This document shows positions 53,158 through 60,794 of a stretch of DNA of 64,000 bases, piece after piece (position 1 is the first letter of the stretch; each line of letters opens with the position of its first letter). The stretch covers positions 28,884 to 92,883 of the forward strand of contig CAJTYG010000002.1 of assembly GCA_910584155.1 (NCBI GenBank). The letters are read 5' to 3'. The DNA is from an uncultured Christensenella sp. (lineage in GTDB: Bacteria > Bacillota > Clostridia > Christensenellales > CAG-917). The position numbers and the translations under genes are program-made. The notes under the pieces were generated by a model. It did not search any database. It was not told the DNA's origin and saw only the letters and a program-made list of their open reading frames with translations.

Positions 53158-55395
53158 TCAACACACGCCGTCGTCGTCTATCTTGCCGATTATCTTCAGA
53201 CTCGGCGCCGCTATCGCAAGCGAAAAACGCTTCACGCCCAAGCCCTGAAACGCTATAGACGCTATCTTGTCGTCGCCATCGCCGCTTGTCATAACTATCA
53301 CGCCCTTGCCGAATTTGCTGTGCTGCACTACGACGTCCTTTACAAACAGGTCGTAGTCTATGTCGCTGCGCTTTGCGGGCTGCTGCGGCGTGGCAAAGCG
53401 TTTTTTGAAGTCCTGCGACTGTATATTGTTTGCGCCGAGCTTTATTCTGCTTTGCGGCGCTACACCCGACGAGCCGTAGTCCGAATTTGTGAGCCTTACG
53501 TTCTGGCGGACCCCCGTCATCTCGCTGATAAACCTGCTCTTAGGAAGATAATCCACCTTGCCGAAGCGATATCTGCTCTTTGCATTGAGCACAAACAGCT
53601 TGCGCTTTGCTCGTGTGATTGCTACGTACATAAGGCGGCGTTCTTCCTCTATATCACCGCTGATTATTGCTCTTTGCGTGGGAAATATACCCTCCTCCGC
53701 CGCAACAATGAATACGCAGTCAAACTCGAGCCCCTTGACGGCGTGGACGGTGGCTATGGTGACGTACTCGTCGCTGTCCATATCGTCGGTGTCGGATACG
53801 AGCGCTACGGACTGCATAAATTCGGATATGCCGACGTTTTCATCCTTGTTGTCCTCAACGAATTGCCCGACTGCACCTATGAGCTCCATTATGTTTTCAA
53901 GTCTGTTTTCGTCCTCGATATCGGGGCTTGCCGTCAAGGCTCCCTCTATGCCGCTGCGCCTTATGACGTATTGCATAAATTCGGTCGCTTGCATTGTCCT
54001 TACGTTTTGTATAAGCTCCGTGATAAGCTCCGTAAAGGGCGCAAATTTTTTAGCCGACGCTGCGCTGAGTCCGTCGGGATTCAGCAAAACGGAAAACAGG
54101 GTGGCGTTTCTTTGCTGCGCAATATCCACAAGCTCCTGCACGGCGGTGTTGCCTATGCCACGCTTAGGATAGTTTATGACACGCAGAATACTGTCGTTGT
54201 CGCTTGGGTTGAGGGACAGCCGCACGTATGCAAGCGTGTCCTTTATTTCCTTACGCTCAAAAAATCTGAAGCCGCCGAAGACCTTGTAGGGTATGCCGTG
54301 CAGATTGAATTCCTCTTCAAACTGACGTGTGAGCGAGTTTGCTCGCACAAGCACCGCTATGCCTCCGTAGCTTGCGCCGTACTTTACAAGCTGATTTATC
54401 GCTCTTGCGACCTGCGACGCTTCCTCTCTGTCGGAATACGCCTCGTAATACTCGACTTCCTCGCCGTCCTTTATATCGCTCCAAAGCGTCTTTTCGTTGC
54501 GGTTGGAATTGTGCTTTATCACGTTGTTTGCCGCCTTGAGAATAGCCGTGGTGCTGCGATAGTTTTGCTCCAGCTTATACACCTTTGCACCCTTGAAATC
54601 CTTTGGGAAGTCAAGTATATTGCGTATTTCAGCACCTCGCCAGCTGTAAATGGACTGATCCTCGTCGCCGACTACAAACAGATTGCCGCTGCCCTGTGCA
54701 AGCAGCTTTACAAGCTTATATTGCAAAACATTGGTGTCCTGAAACTCGTCTACGTGTATGTATCTGAACCTCTGCCTGTACTTTTCCAGCACATCGGGAA
54801 ATTCCTCAAACAACTGCACGGTCTTTAAAAGAAGATCGTCAAAATCAAGGCAGTTGCAGCGCTTGAGCTCTTCTTCATACTTTGCGTAAACGTATGTTAT
54901 ATCGTCGACATTCGAGATGGAATCCTTTATGCTGTCGTGATACTGCGCAGGCGACAAAGCAAGCGTCTTTGCCCTCGATATATGCCAAAGATATTCGCCG
55001 AATTTTTTGGGATCGATAGACGGGCGTGTCTGTATCACTCTTTTGACAAGGCGTGAGCTTTCCTGCTCCGTATAAATCGTAAAATCCTTGCCGTAGCCGA
55101 GCCTGTCGCCGTCAAGGCGCAGCATCCTTGCGCACATCGAGTGAAAGGTGCTCGTCCAGACGGCGGCGTTGCCGACCGCCTTTTCTATACGCTCCTTCAT
55201 CTCGTTTGCCGCCTTGTTCGTAAAGGTGATAGCCAAAATGTTGTACGGCGAAACGCCCATCTCCAAAAGGTGGCATATGCGTGCGGTCAGCACCCTCGTC
55301 TTGCCGCTTCCCGCACCCGCTATGACGAGAATGGCACCCTCTGTGTCGTTGACCGCTTTTATCTGTTCACTGTTCAATTTGAGATCCGAATTCAT
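53158..55395 (-). CDS. pcrA: ATP-dependent DNA helicase PcrA/UvrD
   Basis: PcrA is a superfamily 1 3'-5' helicase for repair, rolling-circle replication and clearing RecA. Motifs: NSEQIKAVN (Q motif), GAGSGKT (residues 27-33), TFTNKAANEMKER, DEDQSIYSWRGA, QNYRST, VHAVKGLEFDCVF and VAITRAKR. At 745 aa it is normal length with the C-terminal Tudor-like RNA polymerase-interacting region (about 680-735). The promoter places the transcript start only about 3 bases before the ATG, so the message appears leaderless. Confidence 0.97.
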   Translation of the reverse strand: MNSDLKLNSEQIKAVNDTEGAILVIAGAGSGKTRVLTARICHLLEMGVSPYNILAITFTNKAANEMKERIEKAVGNAAVWTSTFHSMCARMLRLDGDRLGYGKDFTIYTEQESSRLVKRVIQTRPSIDPKKFGEYLWHISRAKTLALSPAQYHDSIKDSISNVDDITYVYAKYEEELKRCNCLDFDDLLLKTVQLFEEFPDVLEKYRQRFRYIHVDEFQDTNVLQYKLVKLLAQGSGNLFVVGDEDQSIYSWRGAEIRNILDFPKDFKGAKVYKLEQNYRSTTAILKAANNVIKHNSNRNEKTLWSDIKDGEEVEYYEAYSDREEASQVARAINQLVKYGASYGGIAVLVRANSLTRQFEEEFNLHGIPYKVFGGFRFFERKEIKDTLAYVRLSLNPSDNDSILRVINYPKRGIGNTAVQELVDIAQQRNATLFSVLLNPDGLSAASAKKFAPFTELITELIQNVRTMQATEFMQYVIRRSGIEGALTASPDIEDENRLENIMELIGAVGQFVEDNKDENVGISEFMQSVALVSDTDDMDSDEYVTIATVHAVKGLEFDCVFIVAAEEGIFPTQRAIISGDIEEERRLMYVAITRAKRKLFVLNAKSRYRFGKVDYLPKSRFISEMTGVRQNVRLTNSDYGSSGVAPQSRIKLGANNIQSQDFKKRFATPQQPAKRSDIDYDLFVKDVVVQHSKFGKGVIVMTSGDGDDKIASIAFQGLGVKRFSLAIAAPSLKIIGKIDDDGVC

Positions 55396-55404
55396 AACGG
55401 AAGC

Positions 55405-55433
55405 ATTATAACACAGCTTGCGCTTCTTTTCAA
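55405..55433 (-). promoter_or_regulatory. Promoter of pcrA-ligA
   Basis: On the minus strand TTGAAA (55428-55433) and a perfect TATAAT (55405-55410) are 17 bases apart. The start falls near 55398, next to the pcrA ATG at 55395. Confidence 0.85.
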
Positions 55434-55485
55434 TTTTTTTATGTTCAAACGGAAAAAATTACCTTAAAAAAGTTTTCCGTCCGTG

Positions 55486-55514
55486 TTGATTTACAAAATT
55501 ATATGTGTTAAAAT
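55486..55514 (+). promoter_or_regulatory. Promoter of the DUF1508 fusion gene
   Basis: TTGATT (55486-55491) and TAAAAT (55509-55514) are separated by 17 bases; start near 55521, leader about 50 nt. Confidence 0.7.
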
Positions 55515-55571
55515 ATATTTATATTGTATAAAAACGAAGATTTGCTGCCATCCGAGCATTTGGAGAATATT

Positions 55572-57509
55572 ATGACAGAGGAAAAAATATTTTACGAAAG
55601 CGAAATATTGGACGACGATATCGACGCCCCTGTAGGCATTCTCGTAAATTCCGATGACGGCAAAAACGGCGAGCCGTTTGTTGAAATAACCGACGAAGAC
55701 GTTTTATCGGAAACAGCCGAGCAACAGACCGAGGACACCGACGAAACGATTGAGACCGTCGGTGAAGAAGAAACGGCAGAAGCTCAATCCACACAAACCG
55801 AGGATACCGACGAAGCGATTGATACCGTCGATGAAGAAGAAACGGCAGACACTCAAGCAACACAGTCCGAGGACACCGACGAGACGTTTGAGACCGTCGG
55901 TGAAGAAGAAACGGCAGAAGCTCAAGCAACACAGTCCGAAGATACTGACGAAGCGTTTGAAACCGTCGGTGAAGAAGAAACGGCAGAAGCTCAATCCACA
56001 CAGTCCGAGGATATCGACGAAGCGTTTGAGACCGTCGGTGAAGAAGAAACGGCAGATACTCAAGCACCACAGTCCGAGGATACCGACGAAGCGTTTGAGA
56101 CTGTCGATGAAGAAGAAACGGCAGATACTCAAGCAACGCAGTCCGAAGATGCCGACGAAGCGTTGGAACCCATCAAAGATGATACGTCCGAGGCAGAAAC
56201 GGACGGGGCTGTGCACGACGTTGAAAATAACAATACAATAGACGGGCTTGAGCCTATAGAAGAGGAAAGCGCTGCTTTGGACGGCGGTCAACAGACTTTA
56301 AAGCAAGACGAAGAAAAACAAAATTCAGACACGTCGGACGCCTCTGCCGAATATGATACAACAACGCCTCAAACAGGCATACCTGTTGCCCTTGTGCAAA
56401 CGTCATCGCAAGACGACGTGCAGGAAAAACAACCCGAGGTCACATCTGTCAAAGAGAACAAGCGGACTAAAAAGATGGACAGTCAGCCTAAGACTGCCAA
56501 AAAGACTGCAACGCCCAAATCAAAGCTTACGGTACAGGCGGACGGCGAAGATAAGACAAGCGAATCCACTCATGCAAAATCCAAAATCGGGATTTCGAAT
56601 TTGTCGAGCAACGTGCAAAGCATTCTCGGCAGCTCGGACTTCAGCATAAAGGAAAGCAAGCCTCAGCAAAAGACGATGACGACCTCAAAAAAGCATGTGG
56701 ATACTTGGGCGGTTGCAAGGCTTGACGGCAAAAACGTGAGCGGAAAGGCGCAGTCCCCTGCCGCTAAATCAAAAAAACAAAACACTAAGACGGCTGCGGC
56801 AACATCTCAAAACACCGCTGCAAGCGAAGCGACTGCAAAGTCCGCAAAATCGAAGGCTAAGACGGCTGCGGCAACACCTCAAAACGCCGCTGCAAGCGAA
56901 GCGCCCGCAAAGTCCGCAAAATCAAAAGCTAAGACGGCTGCGGCAACACCTCAAAACACCGCTGCAAGCGAAGCGCCCGCAAAGTCTAAGGCTAAGACAA
57001 CAAAATCAGTAAATAAAAACTCTATGGAGGGACATAATATGGCAAAAGAAAAAGAAACAGTTAAGGCGAAAGCTGAATCGGGCGAAACCGTTATCGTTGA
57101 GGGCACTCAAGGCGTGCCGCACGGCAAATTTGTGATCAAGCGCACTGACAACGATAATTTCGTGTTTAAGCTTTTCTCCTCCAATCGCAGAGTCGTAGCG
57201 GTTGCCGCAGGACAGTATTCGTCGCTTGGCGCCTGCAAGGTCGGCATTCAGAGCGTCATAAACAATGCCGCTACCGCACCGATCGAGGATCAGACTCTCA
57301 AAAACGTCGTAGAACAAAAATGCCCGAAGTGGATAATCTACAACGACAAGAGAGGCGAGGTCAGATTGAGATTGATTTCTGCAAACGGCAACATGGTCGC
57401 AGCCACCAACGACGGTTATCTCTCTAAAGACGCCGCAAAGAAAGGCATCGAGGCTATCGCACGTGCCGCACAAGGCGCTGATATCGTAAGAAACGACGAC
57501 CTTTGGTGA
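55572..57509 (+). CDS. Repeat-rich acidic/basic protein with C-terminal tandem DUF1508 (YegP-like) domains
   Basis: The 645-aa protein has three parts. Residues 1-220 are strongly acidic, with about six copies of a 23-residue Glu/Asp/Thr repeat (EDTDEAFETVGEEETA...). Residues 220-490 are low complexity, turning basic, with three 24-residue Lys/Ala/Ser repeats (SKAKTAAATPQN...). Residues 500-645 are two DUF1508 domains: GKFVIKRTDNDNFVFKLFS and WIIYNDKRGEVRLRLIS. DUF1508 is a small fold of unknown function, usually alone or tandem. The ATG at 55572 has GGAG 6 bases upstream. Inside, an in-frame ATG at 57039 has its own GGAGGG (57026-57031), so a 156-aa DUF1508-only product is likely too. No signal peptide is seen. 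Function unknown. Confidence 0.88.
   Translation: MTEEKIFYESEILDDDIDAPVGILVNSDDGKNGEPFVEITDEDVLSETAEQQTEDTDETIETVGEEETAEAQSTQTEDTDEAIDTVDEEETADTQATQSEDTDETFETVGEEETAEAQATQSEDTDEAFETVGEEETAEAQSTQSEDIDEAFETVGEEETADTQAPQSEDTDEAFETVDEEETADTQATQSEDADEALEPIKDDTSEAETDGAVHDVENNNTIDGLEPIEEESAALDGGQQTLKQDEEKQNSDTSDASAEYDTTTPQTGIPVALVQTSSQDDVQEKQPEVTSVKENKRTKKMDSQPKTAKKTATPKSKLTVQADGEDKTSESTHAKSKIGISNLSSNVQSILGSSDFSIKESKPQQKTMTTSKKHVDTWAVARLDGKNVSGKAQSPAAKSKKQNTKTAAATSQNTAASEATAKSAKSKAKTAAATPQNAAASEAPAKSAKSKAKTAAATPQNTAASEAPAKSKAKTTKSVNKNSMEGHNMAKEKETVKAKAESGETVIVEGTQGVPHGKFVIKRTDNDNFVFKLFSSNRRVVAVAAGQYSSLGACKVGIQSVINNAATAPIEDQTLKNVVEQKCPKWIIYNDKRGEVRLRLISANGNMVAATNDGYLSKDAAKKGIEAIARAAQGADIVRNDDLW
55731..56168 (+). 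repeat. 69-bp tandem repeats, six units and a part
   Basis: Units start every 69 bases from 55731 (55800, 55869 and so on), each encoding a 23-residue acidic motif. Neighbouring units differ by a few bases, including synonymous changes. Confidence 0.95.
56787..56995 (+). repeat. 72-bp tandem repeats, about three units
   Basis: Units start at 56787, 56859 and 56931, each encoding 24 residues of Lys/Ala/Ser/Pro/Gln-rich sequence. Confidence 0.92.
57026..57041 (+). promoter_or_regulatory. Internal ribosome-binding site and start codon
   Basis: GGAGGG (57026-57031) lies 7 bases before an in-frame ATG (57039-57041) between the basic repeats and the first DUF1508 domain. It would allow a separate 156-residue product beginning MAKEKETVK. 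Confidence 0.7.
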
Positions 57510-57525
57510 TTTGACATCAAATACC

Positions 57526-57552
57526 GAGCGTGCTTTTTGCACGCTCTTTCGT
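57526..57552 (+). terminator. Terminator after the DUF1508 gene
   Basis: GAGCGTGC (57526-57533) and GCACGCTC (57539-57546) enclose five T and are followed by TTTCGTT. Confidence 0.85.
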
Positions 57553-57642
57553 TGTGTTCAAAATACGGTTTGTGTTTGCTAAAATCGCTTCACAATACAC
57601 GCAACGTGTAATCAGCTTTGATTTTGCGCAATATATATAGCA

Positions 57643-57682
57643 AAATACGCATATCGGCACACGATATGCGTATTTGTTTTAC
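57643..57682. terminator. 14-bp stem, probable bidirectional terminator
   Basis: Perfect arms AAATACGCATATCG and CGATATGCGTATTT (57643-57656, 57662-57675) enclose 5 bases, with GTTTTAC after it. It lies between the DUF1508 gene and the convergent amidase gene, and probably ends the latter. Confidence 0.75.
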
Positions 57683-57709
57683 AAGCAATTTACAAAGCGG
57701 CTTTTAGCT

Positions 57710-58768
57710 TTATCCCCTGCCACCGCCTATAGGCGTAAGCTTTGCCCAAGTCAATGCACCCACTATCCCGTCGGGCGCAAGTCCGTTGTCCTTTTGGAAT
57801 TCCTTTACGGCTGCCGTTGTATTTGCACCGAAAATCCCGTCTACCGTCCCCACAGGATAGAGCTTTGACAGTAGCTTTTGCTGCATATAGCGCACGTATA
57901 CGCCTCTGCTACCCTGTCGCAGTATCGGCAGAATTGCGTCCTGCATAAGCAGCTTCCGCCACGTGTTTTTGCCCACTATGCCGTCGGCGGTCAGTCCGTT
58001 GTCATTTTGAAATTTTATCACTGCGTTTTGTGTGCCCGCTCCAAACTGTCCGTCAACGGACAGCTCGTTGCCATACAGGTTGAGATAACATTGCAAAAAT
58101 TTGACCGTATTGCCGCTGTTGCCCCTGCGTACCGTGGGCATCTCGGCATAGTCAACGTCGGGCTCGTAATTTACGTCGAGATAATTGCAAGCTCCTAAGC
58201 AGCCGCCGTCTCCGCAAAGCCGCTGAAAGTCGGGATCGACCATGAGCTTTGCTTCCTCAAGATTTGTCATAAATCCACATTCGGCAAGCGCAGCGGGACA
58301 GTTGACCGAGCGCAGCATACCCACCTCGGTCAAGGTGCCTACTCCGAGATTTCTTGTGGAAATTTCCTCACTCAACCCCGCAGATACGTCATACGCAAAA
58401 AGTCGGCTTGGCGTAGCAAAGCGGTTTTCTCTTGAATAGTACACCTTGTAGCCGTTTGCGGACGAAAACTCGAGCGCATTGCCCGCCGCATTGTATGCAT
58501 ATGTCAAAATAAGCGACAAGCCCTGTCGGTTTGCACGTGTCACACGCTGACTTATGGATATATCCTCAAATTCCGGCTTGACGTCGTAGACGTTAAAGCC
58601 CGTCCTGAGACAGGCTATGAGAAAATAGTATTTTGCAGGTCTGTTGAATTCGTTTTCGTAAAAGCTTCTGTTTATGTACGGCATGACGGGAGTGCGCTTC
58701 CCTGCCGTCGGCGGATTTATGCCGTGCTCGTCATTTCCGCCTATGTAAAATCGTTGTGCGTTTGCCAT
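57710..58768 (-). CDS. Amidase_3-like protein with two peptidoglycan-binding domains
   Basis: The 352-aa product looks like an N-acetylmuramoyl-L-alanine amidase (Amidase_3) with two C-terminal PG_binding_1 domains (about residues 212-270 and 285-345, each with the DGxFGxxTxxAV pattern and an FQ-DNGLxxDGIVG motif). The N-terminal domain has E14/H15 in GGNDEHGINPP and a Glu in CPAALAECGFMTN. However, the place of the second zinc His (usually S-x-H-A-N-A) reads LTYAYNA. No signal peptide is visible, so export could be by lysis or a non-classical route, or it could be a phage- or spore-type lysin. Convergent to the DUF1508 gene. Confidence 0.85.
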   Translation of the reverse strand: MANAQRFYIGGNDEHGINPPTAGKRTPVMPYINRSFYENEFNRPAKYYFLIACLRTGFNVYDVKPEFEDISISQRVTRANRQGLSLILTYAYNAAGNALEFSSANGYKVYYSRENRFATPSRLFAYDVSAGLSEEISTRNLGVGTLTEVGMLRSVNCPAALAECGFMTNLEEAKLMVDPDFQRLCGDGGCLGACNYLDVNYEPDVDYAEMPTVRRGNSGNTVKFLQCYLNLYGNELSVDGQFGAGTQNAVIKFQNDNGLTADGIVGKNTWRKLLMQDAILPILRQGSRGVYVRYMQQKLLSKLYPVGTVDGIFGANTTAAVKEFQKDNGLAPDGIVGALTWAKLTPIGGGRG

Positions 58769-58864
58769 TGATACCTCCGAGTTTTTGTATCATTATATTT
58801 ATCCCGAAGGCATTTTGCGCACAAAACGTCCGTATACTTTAGCGGCTTGTAAATTTATTAAAAT

Positions 58865-59278
58865 TTAAAACCCGACCGTTTCCAGCTTCAGATCGCAATA
58901 GCAATGCGCCCTTTTGCAAGTGAATTTCAATACGCAATAATCGGGGTCTGTCACGCCCTTTTTATAAAACATTGCGTCGCCCTTGCGCCAAATTTCCTGC
59001 TTGGTCTTTTGGTCGGTGCAAACTTCAACCTCGCCGACTATCAACACGCCCCGATATCTGAATAAGCCACGTTTATAAAAATAGACGCTACCCTTGCTGT
59101 TGGCAATAAACTGCCTGACCTTGTTGGACGACGTGTTTGTAGAAAAATATATCGCACCGTCTTCAATCCTGCGTGGCTTGAGCATTGCACGCATATTGGG
59201 ATAGCCTTGCTCGTCTACAGACGCTATAAATGCCGTCCTTTGCTTTGAAATAAATTTTAAAACCTGTGTTTTATCCAT
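58865..59278 (-). CDS. Pyridoxamine 5'-phosphate oxidase-family (flavin-binding split barrel) protein
   Basis: A 137-aa split-barrel protein resembling PNPOx-like FMN proteins: FIASVDEQGYPNMRAML, IYFSTNTSSNKVRQF and GSVYFYKRG are typical. Such proteins bind FMN, F420 or haem; the substrate cannot be told from sequence. The last 25 residues hold two Cys (HCYCD) near the end. The ATG at 59278 has GAGGT upstream. It is third in the 59983-58865 gene trio. Confidence 0.87.
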   Translation of the reverse strand: MDKTQVLKFISKQRTAFIASVDEQGYPNMRAMLKPRRIEDGAIYFSTNTSSNKVRQFIANSKGSVYFYKRGLFRYRGVLIVGEVEVCTDQKTKQEIWRKGDAMFYKKGVTDPDYCVLKFTCKRAHCYCDLKLETVGF

Positions 59279-59301
59279 ATTGACCTCAAATAAGCGGCAC
59301 G

Positions 59302-59775
59302 CTATAGGTCGCATGCCATTATAAATTCCTCATCGTTTTCGTCTATGACGTAAAAGCCTACGCTTTTGTACATTTTCACCGCATAGTTTTCCTTTTGCAC
59401 GGCAAGCGAGGTGCGCATATATCCGTTTTTACGTAGCAGTAAAAGCATTGCTTTCATCATAGCCGTGCCCATGCCAAAGCCTCGGTATTGCTCATATAAG
59501 GATATCGCAAGCGACGGCGTTTCGTTGTCGATATGACCGTAGTCGTCCATTATCCTTGCCCATACTGCGCCGACTGCCTTGCCGTCCGCTTCGGCTACCA
59601 ACGCAAGGTCGCCCTGCCGCTCGCCGAAGTTTTTGACGTAGACCTGCAGCTCGTCCTTTTGTATTATGCTTTTGGGCGGAGGCAAAACGCCTTTTGGAAT
59701 ATATATCGCATTGTATAAAAACTCATCGAGCAAGGGATACTCGTCCGCACGCATTTCTCGTATAATATATTTCAT
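59302..59775 (-). CDS. GNAT-family N-acetyltransferase
   Basis: A 157-aa acetyltransferase with the GNAT acetyl-CoA motif YRGFGMGTAMMKAML (Q/RxxGxG/A) near residue 105 and the C-terminal NYAVKMYKSVGF segment. The target is unknown. The ATG at 59775 is chosen over an in-frame TTG at 59793 that overlaps the upstream gene; no clear ribosome site is visible. It is the middle gene of the trio. Confidence 0.9.
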   Translation of the reverse strand: MKYIIREMRADEYPLLDEFLYNAIYIPKGVLPPPKSIIQKDELQVYVKNFGERQGDLALVAEADGKAVGAVWARIMDDYGHIDNETPSLAISLYEQYRGFGMGTAMMKAMLLLLRKNGYMRTSLAVQKENYAVKMYKSVGFYVIDENDEEFIMACDL

Positions 59776-59785
59776 TTGATTTTGA

Positions 59786-59983
59786 TTATGCAAGCAGTTC
59801 TAACGCACGCTTGTAAAGAGGATCAAAATCGCAGCCGCAGCTTCCACACTCTTTATCCGCCTGCTCTATAGCTGCTATCAATGCAGCTTTATCGACATTG
59901 CCGTCCAACCATCGCTGTGCAGGTATGGCTATAAGATCCCAACCTGACGATGCAAATTTTTGCATTATAGTTTTAAGTTCCAT
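59786..59983 (-). CDS. Small uncharacterised protein (65 aa)
   Basis: Not recognised. The product is 65 residues, starts MELKTIMQKFASSGWDLIAI and contains a Cys cluster CGSCGC around residue 47, then a C-terminal helix. AGGTG lies upstream of the ATG and a promoter precedes it, so it is probably real. It opens a three-gene operon with the GNAT and PNPOx-like genes. Confidence 0.75.
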   Translation of the reverse strand: MELKTIMQKFASSGWDLIAIPAQRWLDGNVDKAALIAAIEQADKECGSCGCDFDPLYKRALELLA

Positions 59984-60049
59984 AAAATCACCTATAAGAT
60001 ATTTCAGTCTTTTATTCCGCTTTCAAAAGCGTTAAAATTACTTTATTAA

Positions 60050-60078
60050 ATGATAACACAATATAAATGTGTTTTCAA
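60050..60078 (-). promoter_or_regulatory. Promoter of the 65-aa protein, GNAT and PNPOx genes
   Basis: On the minus strand TTGAAA (60073-60078) and TATCAT (60050-60055) are 17 bases apart. Confidence 0.7.
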
Positions 60079-60128
60079 CGATAATATGCGATATGCTCTG
60101 AATGCTTATGACTACCTCTCAACCGCTA

Positions 60129-60156
60129 TTGCGCTTTTTGAAAATTGTGTTATAAT
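60129..60156 (+). promoter_or_regulatory. Promoter of the FETNSSSTH / radical SAM pair
   Basis: A perfect TATAAT (60151-60156) with a weak -35 (TTGCGC, 16-base spacer). The start near 60163 gives a leader of about 23 nt with GGGGA before the ATG. Confidence 0.6.
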
Positions 60157-60185
60157 ATATAAAAACTTTAAATTTTGGGGACGAT

Positions 60186-60791
60186 ATGAGAATTGCAATC
60201 AGAAACGGCGTTTTTGAAACAAATAGCTCAAGCACTCATACGCTTACGCTCGTACCGAAAGCGGAATACGACAGCGAAAAGAAAGAATTTAAGCACTTCC
60301 GTACATTGACCGATAAGCACGATAAGCTGCTTATGGCTTGCGGCTGCTGCTCGGAAATATTCATAGAGGAAAAGGAAATTGCCAGATATGCAAGCTGGGG
60401 CGATGAGTGCGAGATCGAACGCAAAAAAGAATACGACGAAATAAAGGATGCGCTTGCAAATGGCTTTGGCAACGAAATATACATAAGCCACAACAATCTG
60501 TACTATGAATTGGCTATGGACTTTATCGTGCGTGTATACTGCGAGCTTACCGGCGATGACCGTGACAAAACATACGCCGAAATGGACAAAATAAACAACT
60601 CGGGCAGAGCCTGCCATATGAAATTCTTTTGGGAAGGCTCGCTATATGACCCCGAGTATGACTATTATCTTATAACCGAACTGTTCGTAGGCGATGAAGC
60701 CGACATACTTGCAAATATCCGAAACTATTTTAACGACGACAATCTGCTGTGCTACAGCGAACGCTACGGCGGCTGCAGAAGCACGTTCTGA
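60186..60791 (+). CDS. Uncharacterised protein with N-terminal FETNSSSTH motif
   Basis: The 201-aa product begins MRIAIRNGVFETNSSSTHTL. I recall this N-terminal block from uncharacterised phage and Clostridia proteins but know no assigned function. The rest is acidic and Tyr-rich, with a CGCC cluster near residue 52, a His/Cys pair (GRACHMKF) near residue 140, and a C-terminus GGCRSTF. No membrane segment or signal peptide is seen. The next gene, a radical SAM enzyme, starts 3 bases after its stop, so the two are co-translated and probably work together. Whether this protein is the enzyme's substrate is a guess. Confidence 0.85.
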   Translation: MRIAIRNGVFETNSSSTHTLTLVPKAEYDSEKKEFKHFRTLTDKHDKLLMACGCCSEIFIEEKEIARYASWGDECEIERKKEYDEIKDALANGFGNEIYISHNNLYYELAMDFIVRVYCELTGDDRDKTYAEMDKINNSGRACHMKFFWEGSLYDPEYDYYLITELFVGDEADILANIRNYFNDDNLLCYSERYGGCRSTF

Positions 60792-60794
60792 CAT

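Noticed and set aside
55570..56291. Two long minus-strand frames opposite the acidic repeats
   Set aside because: They are repeat-driven antisense frames (Arg/Leu-rich and Phe/Cys-rich) with no start context, created by the 69-bp periodicity.
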